A stretch of 12,510 nt of DNA from Fen-1308 sp035319185. GTDB taxonomy: Bacteria > Nitrospirota > Thermodesulfovibrionia > Thermodesulfovibrionales > Dissulfurispiraceae. The stretch is from the NCBI GenBank assembly GCA_035319185.1, contig DATHDF010000098.1, positions 1 to 12,510 on the forward strand. Direction: 5' to 3'. Of this stretch, positions 5,691 through 12,416 are shown one piece after another. Position numbers and translations under genes: made by a program. The first letter of the stretch is position 1. Every line of letters starts with the position of its first letter. The notes beneath the pieces were generated by a model. It worked only from the letters and a program-made list of their open reading frames with translations. It was not told the origin of the DNA and did not search any database.

Positions 5691-7667
5691 CTATAATCTA
5701 TTTTTCACAAGATCGTCCACAACTGTAGGATCTGCAAGTGTAGAGGTGTCACCCAGCGCGTCTATCTCGCTGCTGGCGATCTTCCTCAATATCCTTCGCA
5801 TGATCTTGCCGCTCCTGGTTTTTGGCAGTCCGGGAGCAAACTGCATCTTATCGGGTGACGCTATCGGGCCGATAACCGTGCGGATATGAGCTACAAGCTT
5901 CTTCTTGAGATCATCAGACGGTTTAAACCCTTCCTTCAGCGTGACATAAACATATATGCCCTCTCCCTTGATATCATGTGGATATCCAACTGCTGCAGCC
6001 TCTGCGACCGCTTCGTGCGCAACCAGGGCAGACTCCACCTCGGCTGTACCCAGCCGGTGGCCCGATATATTGATAACATCATCTATCCTGCCCATGAGCC
6101 AGTAATCGCCGTCCTGGTCAAAGCGCGCCCCGTCACCGGTGAAATATTTTCCGGGAAACATGGAGTAATAGACTTCCTTGACCCGTTTGTTTTCGGGATC
6201 GCCGTAGGTTCCCCTGAGCATGCCGGGCCAGGGTTTCAGGATTACGAGGCTACCGCCTTCATTGGGACCTGCGGGCTGGCCTTTTTCGTTAAGGACGGCA
6301 GGGACAACTCCGGGGAAGGGCCTTGTAGCGGAGCCCGGCTTCAGCGTCATCGCGCCCGGCAGAGGCGTTATCAGTATGCCGCCGGTCTCGGTCTGCCACC
6401 ATGTGTCGACAATGGGGAGTTTGCTTCTGCCGACGTTCTTGTAATACCACATCCATGCCTCAGGGTTGATTGGCTCGCCGACGCTACCCAGGACCTTGAG
6501 CGAAGAAAGATCATATTTTGCTACCCAGCTCTCACCCTCCTTCATCAGTGAGCGTATGGCAGTGGGCGCGGTGTAAAAGATATTTACACTGTGCTTCTCG
6601 CAGATCTGCCAAAACCTTCCGCAATCAGGGTAGGACGGGATCCCCTCGAACATAAGGCTGGTCGCGCCATTGCTCAGCGGGCCGTAAACTATATAGCTGT
6701 GTCCGGTGACCCACCCGATGTCGGCAGTGCAGAAATGGATATCTTCGTCATGATAGTCGAAGATCCATTTGAAGGTCAGGTTCGTATAAAGCAGATAGCC
6801 GCCGGTCGTATGAAGAACACCCTTCGGTTTTCCGGTTGAGCCTGAAGTGTACAGGATGAAGAGCGGATCTTCCGCGTCCATCTCCTCAGGTTTGCAATAT
6901 CCTCTTACGTCGTCGGCCTTCACCTCGTCGTGCCACCAGATATCTCTTCCGGCCTGCATGTCGACTGCGCCATCGGCTCTCTTCACAACCACCATTTTTT
7001 CTACTGATGGGCATTCCTTAACAGCTGCGTCGGCATTTGCCTTGAGCGGTATAAACTTACCGCCTCTCACGCTCTTATCGCAGGTTATCACCATCTTGGA
7101 GCCGGCATCCTGTATCCTGTCTTTTAGGGCTTGCGCACTGAAGCCGCCGAATACTATGCTGTGAATCACGCCCAGCCTCGTACAGGCCAGCATCGAAATG
7201 GCGAGTTCCGGAATCATAGGGAGGTAGATTGTAACCCTGTCGCCCCTCTTGACGCCGTGTTTCTTAAGGACGTTGGCGAACGTGTTGACCTCGGCATAGA
7301 GCTGCTGATAGGTAAAGGTCTTATAATTTCCGCCGTCGGACTCCCAAATAAGGGCTGCTTTGTTGCGGGTCGGTGTATTGACAAAACGATCGAGACAGTT
7401 GTACGAAACGTTTATCTTGCCGCCGCTGAACCACTTTATTTCAGGTTTGCCGTCAAAAGTCCACTCAAGTACTTTGTCCCATTTTTTGTACCACGTCAGC
7501 TGTTTTTCAGCCATTTCAGCCCAGAAGCCGTCGGGGTCCTCTACAGACCTCTTGTAGATCTTCTCATACTCTTCAATGCTTTTGATATGGGCTTTCTTGC
7601 TAAATTCAGCCGATGGTGGAAAAGTTCTGTTTTCGGTTGACATTACCTCGATACTGTCTTTCGACAT
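5691..7667 (-). CDS. acsA: Acetyl-CoA synthetase (AMP-forming)
   Basis: A 658-residue enzyme, close to the 650-residue norm, that activates acetate to acetyl-CoA via acetyl-AMP in the cytoplasm. The ATP loop is YTSGSTGKPKG (273-283). The acetate pocket and adenylate motif is DTWWQTETGG (421-430), with Trp424 being the residue that limits the pocket to acetate. The hinge region is near GRIDDVINISGHRLG, and PKTRSGKIMRR carries Lys621, the lysine acetylated by Pat-type enzymes and released by sirtuins. The start at 7667 has AGGAGG 8 bases upstream; a second in-frame ATG at 7643 has a poor site. The gene stands alone with its own terminator. It supports growth on acetate or acetate scavenging. 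Confidence 0.97.
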   Translation of the reverse strand: MSKDSIEVMSTENRTFPPSAEFSKKAHIKSIEEYEKIYKRSVEDPDGFWAEMAEKQLTWYKKWDKVLEWTFDGKPEIKWFSGGKINVSYNCLDRFVNTPTRNKAALIWESDGGNYKTFTYQQLYAEVNTFANVLKKHGVKRGDRVTIYLPMIPELAISMLACTRLGVIHSIVFGGFSAQALKDRIQDAGSKMVITCDKSVRGGKFIPLKANADAAVKECPSVEKMVVVKRADGAVDMQAGRDIWWHDEVKADDVRGYCKPEEMDAEDPLFILYTSGSTGKPKGVLHTTGGYLLYTNLTFKWIFDYHDEDIHFCTADIGWVTGHSYIVYGPLSNGATSLMFEGIPSYPDCGRFWQICEKHSVNIFYTAPTAIRSLMKEGESWVAKYDLSSLKVLGSVGEPINPEAWMWYYKNVGRSKLPIVDTWWQTETGGILITPLPGAMTLKPGSATRPFPGVVPAVLNEKGQPAGPNEGGSLVILKPWPGMLRGTYGDPENKRVKEVYYSMFPGKYFTGDGARFDQDGDYWLMGRIDDVINISGHRLGTAEVESALVAHEAVAEAAAVGYPHDIKGEGIYVYVTLKEGFKPSDDLKKKLVAHIRTVIGPIASPDKMQFAPGLPKTRSGKIMRRILRKIASSEIDALGDTSTLADPTVVDDLVKNRL

Positions 7668-7680
7668 CCCCGCTTCCTCC

Positions 7681-7749
7681 TATTATCAGTAGCATTACAG
7701 CCCAAAATGGGCATTCCCGAATTCAGCACACAGCGTAACCTTGATAATA
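7681..7749 (-). promoter_or_regulatory. acs leader with inverted repeat ending at the ribosome site
   Basis: TATTATCA (7681-7688) and TGATAATA (7742-7749) are perfect 8-base complements. In the minus-strand transcript the 3' arm abuts the GGAGG of acs, and two further G-U pairs could draw in the SD. Between them lies a small GCCC/GGGC hairpin (7709-7721). Upstream on the minus strand CTGTCA occurs twice, 14 bases apart. I found no convincing -35/-10 pair for acs. The structure is suggestive only. Confidence 0.25.
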
Positions 7750-7853
7750 AATGTGTGACAGGAGTTCATTGACAGTTTAAGGCCAGCGCACAGACACTCG
7801 CTGCAGAATATCACTTTCGCTGATTTCTGTCAAATCGGGAGGTCCTGTTTTGC

Positions 7854-7868
7854 ACAGATCGGATCTGT
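7854..7868. repeat. Short perfect palindrome upstream of the sigma-54-type promoter
   Basis: ACAGATC (7854-7860) and GATCTGT (7862-7868) form a perfect 7-bp inverted repeat around one base. It is about 150 bases upstream of the expected start site of the 54-residue gene, a usual distance for the binding site of a sigma-54 activator. The protein that might bind is unknown. The rest of the 355-base gap between acs and the small gene shows no further gene. Confidence 0.3.
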
Positions 7869-7984
7869 AAATCTGGGCCGCAATCCGCACAAGCCTTGTC
7901 GGAAAACTTGACTTTTTGCATACATCGGGCCTTTCCTGTATCACATCATTTTGTAAAAAAAGGATATTTATTTCAGTGCATTCC

Positions 7985-8000
7985 TGGTACATATATTGCA
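7985..8000 (+). promoter_or_regulatory. Sigma-54 (-24/-12) promoter
   Basis: The sequence TGGTACATATATTGCA matches the consensus TGGCACN5TTGCA at all but one position. The invariant GG (7986-7987) and GC (7998-7999) are separated by the required 10 bases. The predicted start, about 12 bases after the GC, is near 8011, just before the ribosome site (8014-8019) and ATG (8023) of the small gene. Spacing and orientation both fit, so this is one of the better-supported regulatory calls in the window. Confidence 0.65.
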
Positions 8001-8022
8001 GATCATAAATATTGAGGGGAAT

Positions 8023-8187
8023 ATGGACATCAGAGACATAATAGAAGCACTTGAAGAGTCGCCGTTTTGGAAGACCATCCCCGCAGGAGAAAAGATGGCG
8101 CTCGTCCTGCATAATGCCGATATCCTTGAAAGCCGCAGCATGGCCGAGATACTCCAGCACCTTTCGTCGGACGATCAAGGCAAGTAG
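8023..8187 (+). CDS. Orphan 54-residue protein, function unknown
   Basis: I do not recognise this protein. It is 54 residues, starts MDIRDIIEALEESPFWKTIP, ends LQHLSSDDQGK, is acidic and has no Cys, no signal peptide and no membrane segment. It should be mostly helical, with two amphipathic helices joined at a Trp-Lys-x-Ile-Pro turn. The start at 8023 has GAGGGG 4 bases upstream; an earlier in-frame ATG at 7996 falls inside the -12 promoter element and can be dismissed. It is a single-gene unit between divergent acs and convergent PilZ-receiver gene. Control by a sigma-54-type promoter suggests expression only under a specific signal. It could be an adaptor or an anti-regulator; nothing in the sequence decides this. 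Confidence 0.6.
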   Translation: MDIRDIIEALEESPFWKTIPAGEKMALVLHNADILESRSMAEILQHLSSDDQGK

Positions 8188-8228
8188 CCGCCGATCGCAG
8201 CGAGAAACCGGCTTATCCTTAGATAATA

Positions 8229-8903
8229 TTACCGGGGTACGATTTTGCGCAGCACATCGTTCACAAACTTGAGCGGAGTCACTTTGTATTTCGGATAGTG
8301 CTTGATATCGAGGTCGATAAATTTTTCTATTGGTATATGCGGAAGCTTTGAGAGAATGATAATCGGGATCTTTTCATCAATCCCCCTGATCGACTTTGCC
8401 GCACGGAGAGTCTCGTCGGTGTAATCCATAACCACCGCTGCAGGGTTATGATGCTCGAAGACCACAAGAAGATCGCTGAAGTCCTCGCGCGTAATAACAT
8501 TGTAACCGCCTTCGCGGATCACCTTTGTAAAGATGAAGCGGGACGTCATGTCTTCATCAATCAGCAGGATGATCGGCAGGTCAACTGCAGGTTCGTATGA
8601 AACAGCATCTATGAGGGCGCGCAGAAACGACCTGTGATCAGGTGTCAAATTTCCAAGTTCAGCGCCGAAGCCGAAGCTCCGCCCCTTCTTGCGGGTAGAC
8701 TGCCGCACCACGGCCCCGAACAGCATCTTCCTTTCGCTGTTGTCAAATTGGATCACAAGGGCAGCGCCCTTCTCCATAGGTGCCACCGTCTCGATAAAAA
8801 CGCCTGATTCGCTCAGGTCTACAACCTTTCCCCGGACCGCTCTGTTTATGGTTACGGGGACGCTAACCCGCACACGCTTATGCCGCCTCTTTTCATCCGC
8901 CAT
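8229..8903 (-). CDS. PilZ domain protein with C-terminal receiver domain
   Basis: A 224-residue cytoplasmic regulator. Residues 5-100 are a PilZ domain with both cyclic-di-GMP motifs intact: RRHKR (6-10, the RxxxR) and DLSESG (29-34, the DxSxxG). Residues 111-221 are a CheY-like receiver. It has the acidic cluster IDED (115-118), a phosphoacceptor Asp160 at the end of the third strand (AAVVMD), and Ser185 in IIILSK. The usual Lys-Pro pair is replaced by KYKVTP (205-210), so the conserved lysine is uncertain. Domain order is PilZ first, receiver second, with no output domain. The start at 8903 has GGAGGG close by; longer in-frame starts lack one. It diverges from the cytochrome gene with a shared 381-base region, which makes a link to surface electron transfer or motility possible. 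Confidence 0.85.
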   Translation of the reverse strand: MADEKRRHKRVRVSVPVTINRAVRGKVVDLSESGVFIETVAPMEKGAALVIQFDNSERKMLFGAVVRQSTRKKGRSFGFGAELGNLTPDHRSFLRALIDAVSYEPAVDLPIILLIDEDMTSRFIFTKVIREGGYNVITREDFSDLLVVFEHHNPAAVVMDYTDETLRAAKSIRGIDEKIPIIILSKLPHIPIEKFIDLDIKHYPKYKVTPLKFVNDVLRKIVPR

Positions 8904-8944
8904 ACGCCCTCCAGTCCGAAGTAATCTGTTCCGGCTTTGCATGA

Positions 8945-8974
8945 AACATAACATTACCCTGAAGGCCCTTGCAA
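8945..8974 (-). promoter_or_regulatory. Candidate promoter of the PilZ-receiver gene
   Basis: On the minus strand TTGCAA (8969-8974) and TATGTT (8945-8950) are 18 bases apart, each matching 4 of 6 consensus bases. The start would be near 8938, about 35 bases before the ATG. A CRP/FNR-type palindrome is centred about 70 bases upstream of that start, a distance used by class I activators. Weak alone, more plausible together. Confidence 0.35.
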
Positions 8975-8999
8975 GGCTGCCTTTCGTCTAAACTTTTTA

Positions 9000-9023
9000 T
9001 TGTGATTTTCATCACTATCACAA
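9000..9023. promoter_or_regulatory. CRP/FNR-family binding site in the divergent PilZ/cytochrome region
   Basis: TTGTGA (9000-9005), 6 bases, then TCACTA (9012-9017) fits the CRP or HcpR pattern TGTGA-N6-TCACA with one mismatch in the core. A second, wider pairing uses the same left half: TTGTGAT (9000-9006) with ATCACAA (9017-9023). It lies 97 bases before the PilZ-receiver start and 262 bases before the cytochrome start. The rest of the 8904-9284 gap is AT-rich around 9020-9100 and holds a cluster of AGCT repeats with small hairpins at 9202-9242. No gene was seen in it. Confidence 0.45.
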
Positions 9024-9284
9024 TTAACGAAATTTAATATTTTCTTCATTCTAACTTCATCAGCCGTTTGTACCATAATTTTATAGTCTCATCGATGTCG
9101 TGCCGGTCTTGGATATTTATGAGACTTCCCGACCTGTCCTTTCAGTGCGGCTTATGACTTTGGTGTAATCGTAACCCGCCTGTTCAATATTGATACAGGA
9201 CCAGCTAGGCAGCGTTTATAGCTGAAGCTGAGAAAAAAGCTAGAGGCTATCAATAGTGCGTATGAACAAGAAAGAGAGGAGATT

Positions 9285-11240
9285 ATGAAGAAACTTTTGG
9301 GATTCACTGTTTCAGTGATGCTGCTTCTCGGGTTAAGCAGCACAGGGTATGCTTATTCGTCATACCTTACGTCGTTCCTGAGCACATACCCAGGCACGTC
9401 AGGCTCGGCACTTAACAGTTGCGTGTTGTGCCATGTCAATCCCGCCGGAGGAGGCACCAGAAACTCCTATGGGAACGCTTATGCAAATGTCGGACACAAT
9501 TACAAGACCATAGAGCCGCTGGATTCCGACGGCGACGGTTACACCAATATAACCGAGATCAATGCCAGGACATTCCCCGGCAATGCCTCCAGCCATCCGA
9601 GTTCAGGAGGCGGCTCAACAACATGCACATCGTTTACATATAGCGCCTGGGGCACTTGCACCAATGGTACACAGACCAGAACCGTTATCTCCAGTTCTCC
9701 CTCCGGATGCACAGGCGGTAATCCGGTATTGACCCAGTCATGCACCACCTCAGGCGGAGGCGGCGGCACCACCACCAGTGGCATCACCGGCGTAGTCAAA
9801 GACATCGTTACCGGCGCCGCAATATCCGGAGCAACTATCAGCGACGGCACCCGAACAGCCACGTCAAGCAGCACCGGGGCATACACGCTCAATGAAGCTG
9901 CCGGTAATTACACGCTCAGCATAACAAAGTCGGGCTATCTGACGACAAGCCAGCGGGCAGCCGTGGTTTCGGGAGCAAAGGCCAATGTCAACTGGGCTCT
10001 GACAAAATCTTACGGCTCGCAGGCCATTCCTGCGAGGAACATGAGTTATGTGATATTCGCCTGGAACGATCTCGGAATGCACTGCGATCAGGATGACTAC
10101 TCCCATTTCGCAGTCCTGCCCCCGTACAATACCCTTCACGCGCAGGTCTTCAGGCGCGGAAGCGAAGGCGCCAGCAACATCACAAGCGGGATCACTGTAA
10201 GCTATGTATTCCCGAAGAAAAAGAATTCGGCGCTTCACACTAACTTCTGGCAGTATGCGCCTCAGTTCGGCTGGAACGTTCCGGTCAATGTCGGCATTAC
10301 CGGCACCCCGCTTTCCGGAAACATGAAGCTTGATACTGCAAGAAAGAGCTGGGTAGCTGAGGGTATTCCGATAACTCCGTACGATGATGACGGAACATGG
10401 GACCCATACGGAACAGCCACCATTACCGTCAAGAACAGCAGCGGACAGGTCCTTCAGACCGTTGATGTCGTAGCTCCTGTTTCGACAGAGATGATGTGCA
10501 GCAACTGCCACGGGACCACAAACCCGCAGCTGGACATCCTTCAGAAGCATGATGCTGCCAACGGCACGAAACTGGTTTCCGACCAGTCGAAAGGTATTGT
10601 TCACCTCTGCTCCGAATGCCACGCGGACAATGCGCTTGGCAAGGCGGGCAAGGCCGGCGTAGAGAGTCTCTCTCTTGCCATGCACAAATTCCACAAGGAC
10701 AAGATGGGGGCTTCAACTGCCAATCTTTCCAATGGCTGCTACAACTGTCATCCGGGCGAAAAGACCCAGTGCCTGCGCGGTATTATGGCAAGGGCCGGTA
10801 AAACCTGTACAGACTGCCACGGTGATATGAACCAGATTACAGCTTCCATTCAGAATGGACGTCAGCCGTGGTTGCAGGAGCCCCAATGCGGCGCATGTCA
10901 TGATTCAGCTCATGCGGAAAATACAAATACCCTTTATCGCAACTCGTTGTTGAACAACTCCGTAGACGGAGACATGAACAACATGATATATTGCGAAGCA
11001 TGTCATAACGGACCACACGCGGAACTGGTAACCGCCAACCCGGCGGATCCAACCGTATCGAAGAAATTCCAGGGAGACAATTACTGGATATGGAACTGCA
11101 CGGTCTGCCATAATGCAACACAGCAGGCCATGCACAGGGGAAGTGCCACACGCACATCCGGAACAACCAGTGGAAGCACCAGTACTAGCACAAATACGAG
11201 TACGAGCAGTAGCACTCGTTCGCGTACTAATGACGACTAG
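9285..11240 (+). CDS. Secreted octaheme c-type cytochrome with thrombospondin-like and carboxypeptidase-regulatory-like modules
   Basis: A 651-residue exported cytochrome with eight CxxCH heme sites. Signal peptide 1-23 (MKKLLGFTVSVMLLLGLSST, cut after GYA). One isolated heme, CVLCH (46-50), precedes a calcium-type loop DSDGDGYTN (80-88). A thrombospondin-1-like module follows (114-153: YSAWGTC, QTRTV, three further Cys), then a Gly-rich linker and a carboxypeptidase-regulatory-like beta domain (166-244: ITGVVKDIVTGAAISGATI). Next is a region with the motif FAWNDLGMHCDQDDYS (258-273), known from hypothetical proteins of metal-reducing bacteria. Seven hemes lie at 405, 442, 485, 508, 535, 570 and 605. 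The tail (620-651) is almost all Ser, Thr, Gly, Asn and Arg. GAGAGGAGA precedes the ATG. The likely place is periplasm, outer membrane or cell surface; the likely role is electron transfer. The acceptor is unknown. Confidence 0.88.
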   Translation: MKKLLGFTVSVMLLLGLSSTGYAYSSYLTSFLSTYPGTSGSALNSCVLCHVNPAGGGTRNSYGNAYANVGHNYKTIEPLDSDGDGYTNITEINARTFPGNASSHPSSGGGSTTCTSFTYSAWGTCTNGTQTRTVISSSPSGCTGGNPVLTQSCTTSGGGGGTTTSGITGVVKDIVTGAAISGATISDGTRTATSSSTGAYTLNEAAGNYTLSITKSGYLTTSQRAAVVSGAKANVNWALTKSYGSQAIPARNMSYVIFAWNDLGMHCDQDDYSHFAVLPPYNTLHAQVFRRGSEGASNITSGITVSYVFPKKKNSALHTNFWQYAPQFGWNVPVNVGITGTPLSGNMKLDTARKSWVAEGIPITPYDDDGTWDPYGTATITVKNSSGQVLQTVDVVAPVSTEMMCSNCHGTTNPQLDILQKHDAANGTKLVSDQSKGIVHLCSECHADNALGKAGKAGVESLSLAMHKFHKDKMGASTANLSNGCYNCHPGEKTQCLRGIMARAGKTCTDCHGDMNQITASIQNGRQPWLQEPQCGACHDSAHAENTNTLYRNSLLNNSVDGDMNNMIYCEACHNGPHAELVTANPADPTVSKKFQGDNYWIWNCTVCHNATQQAMHRGSATRTSGTTSGSTSTSTNTSTSSSTRSRTNDD

Positions 11241-11254
11241 CTTGTAAATGCTCA

Positions 11255-11284
11255 GGCGGGAGGGGCTTCCCTCCCGCCAATTTT
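11255..11284 (+). terminator. Rho-independent terminator after the cytochrome gene
   Basis: GGCGGGAGGG (11255-11264) and CCCTCCCGCC (11269-11278) form a perfect 10-bp GC-rich stem with a 4-base loop, followed by AATTTT. It lies 15 bases after the stop and separates the cytochrome from the lipoprotein gene. Confidence 0.85.
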
Positions 11285-11318
11285 CCCCACATTGCAAACT
11301 CAGGAGAGGCCAGGCACC

Positions 11319-11714
11319 ATGAAAGCAAAAAGCGGCTTAATTTTTTCAATATTTCTTATTGCGCTAACGTTATTGATCATAGGATGCAAATCCCCAAGCG
11401 GCACGCCGAAAGATCTGCTCGACAAATATTTTTCTTCTGCAATCAAACAGGACTATGCCACTACCTATACCTGCTATTACGCAGCGTACAAGAAGAAGGT
11501 CAACGAAGATGAATTTATAAAGCACAGGAAAGATGCGTCCGTCCTGCAGTCATATAAAATCCTGTCACTGACACAGGACGGCGACACAGCACATGCAGAA
11601 GTGGAACTCACATTTGCACCGTCCGAAAAATTGAACCGCAAGGAACCCGTAAAAACGACCGTGAAGGAAGATATGGTCAAGGAAGGCGGGGATTGGAAGA
11701 TTAAGGTCTGGTAG
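11319..11714 (+). CDS. Small outer-membrane-type lipoprotein (DUF4878/NTF2-like)
   Basis: A 131-residue lipoprotein. Positively charged MKAK, a hydrophobic stretch to residue 21 and the lipobox IIGC place the lipidated cysteine at Cys23; Lys24 after it does not give an inner-membrane retention signal. The mature part (PKDLLDKYFSSAIKQDYATT, then YKKKVNEDEFIKHR, AHAEVELTF, and a final GGDWKIKVW) reads like the small cone-shaped NTF2/DUF4878 fold, whose last strand typically ends in a W-K-V/I pattern. No catalytic residues are evident. The start at 11319 has AGGAGAGG about 9 bases upstream. The gene lies after the cytochrome's terminator, so it needs read-through or its own promoter; none was obvious. 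Confidence 0.8.
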   Translation: MKAKSGLIFSIFLIALTLLIIGCKSPSGTPKDLLDKYFSSAIKQDYATTYTCYYAAYKKKVNEDEFIKHRKDASVLQSYKILSLTQDGDTAHAEVELTFAPSEKLNRKEPVKTTVKEDMVKEGGDWKIKVW

Positions 11715-11721
11715 CCGGTCG

Positions 11722-11742
11722 CGGGGCATTCTCCATGCCCCG
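11722..11742. terminator. Hairpin between convergent lipoprotein and DUF3303-like genes
   Basis: CGGGGCAT (11722-11729) and ATGCCCCG (11735-11742) form a perfect 8-bp stem with a 5-base loop between the two converging stops. No T run follows on either strand, so termination here would be imperfect or factor-assisted. Confidence 0.45.
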
Positions 11743-11758
11743 GCCCGGTGCATACACA

Positions 11759-12070
11759 TTACTTCTTTGTCATGACACCGCTTATATCTTCTTTCAACGC
11801 CTCTGCAATTCCACGCTCAAGCACCGGATAGGTCGTCGAATACCACGCATCGCCGAAGTGGGTTGAAAGCACATTCAGTGTGCGCGGGTCATCGGTTTCG
11901 ATAATAAAAAAGACCTTTACCGGAGAGCTGCCGGCAACTTCGAATCTCTTAATCGTCTTGCACTTTTTCTGAAAAACCTTTTCGCGCTTCTTGATCCACT
12001 CAGACCGCTCGTGATAGATTTCCCTGCGGTCAACATCCTCCTTCGCATCGAAAACAGAGACATACCACAT
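11759..12070 (-). CDS. Small conserved-type protein, possibly DUF3303-like
   Basis: A 103-residue cytoplasmic protein beginning MWYVSVFDAKEDVDRREIYH. The middle is rich in Lys and Arg. The second half reads VKVFFIIETDDPRTLNVLST, then HFGDAWYSTTYPVLERGIAEAL. This beta-strand/ETDDP/GD-W/PVL pattern recalls small ferredoxin-like alpha/beta barrels of the DUF3303 type; I cannot confirm the family, and the function is unknown. The frame stays open 70 codons upstream, but the start at 12070 is preferred because GGAGG lies 6 bases before it and the upstream segment does not read like the same protein. No partner gene is adjacent. Confidence 0.6.
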   Translation of the reverse strand: MWYVSVFDAKEDVDRREIYHERSEWIKKREKVFQKKCKTIKRFEVAGSSPVKVFFIIETDDPRTLNVLSTHFGDAWYSTTYPVLERGIAEALKEDISGVMTKK

Positions 12071-12416
12071 AGTAGACCTCCGATCATAGTTAAGAGTTAT
12101 TAACCCAACGCGATAGCCAAACATGCCGCTATCTATTCCATATGCCGGAAGCTTGTATTCTCTATCTAATTTATAACCGATTAAATGATGGGGTTCAAGT
12201 GGGATTAACTCTCTGCTGGAACAGGCGCTAATAGCAGCGACGGCGACGGACTCTTGCTGAATTCTCACAGAAGTCCTCACTGAGCATCGTGTCTGGAAAT
12301 ATGATCATTTTTTGGAAACTAACATCTGTGCCGAAATGCTACGGGTAAGGATAGTCAGGTCGAACGATTAAGAATCTATCCTTTGCCTACCATAAATTAA
12401 GAACAAAGAAATGACA
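12071..12416. other. Gene-free interval with one inverted repeat
   Basis: About 345 bases with no gene that I can support. AAGGATAG (12347-12354) and CTATCCTT (12376-12383) are perfect 8-base complements 21 bases apart, which could form a hairpin downstream of the membrane-protein gene on the minus strand. No T run follows. No tRNA, repeat array or insertion-sequence end was found. Confidence 0.4.

Noticed and set aside
5886..6551. A 221-codon open frame on the plus strand inside acs
   Set aside because: It is antisense to a clear acetyl-CoA synthetase, with no domain, ribosome site or promoter.
7754..7769. CRP-like half-site TGTGA upstream of acs
   Set aside because: Only one half-site is good; the second half (TTCAT) matches poorly.
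7777..8178. A 133-codon open frame on the minus strand between acs and the PilZ-receiver gene
   Set aside because: It has no good ribosome site, overlaps the sigma-54-type promoter and the small plus-strand gene, and reads as random sequence.
9202..9224. Hairpin CAGCTA/TAGCTG with loop GGCAGCGTTTA, recalling the P3 arm of a c-di-GMP-I (GEMM) riboswitch before a cytochrome gene
   Set aside because: The conserved upstream strands of that riboswitch (the GGACGCAAAGCC-like segment and its partner) are missing, so one hairpin is not enough.
9864..10694. A 276-codon open frame on the minus strand inside the cytochrome gene
   Set aside because: It is an antisense shadow of a heme-motif-bearing gene, with no recognisable protein features.
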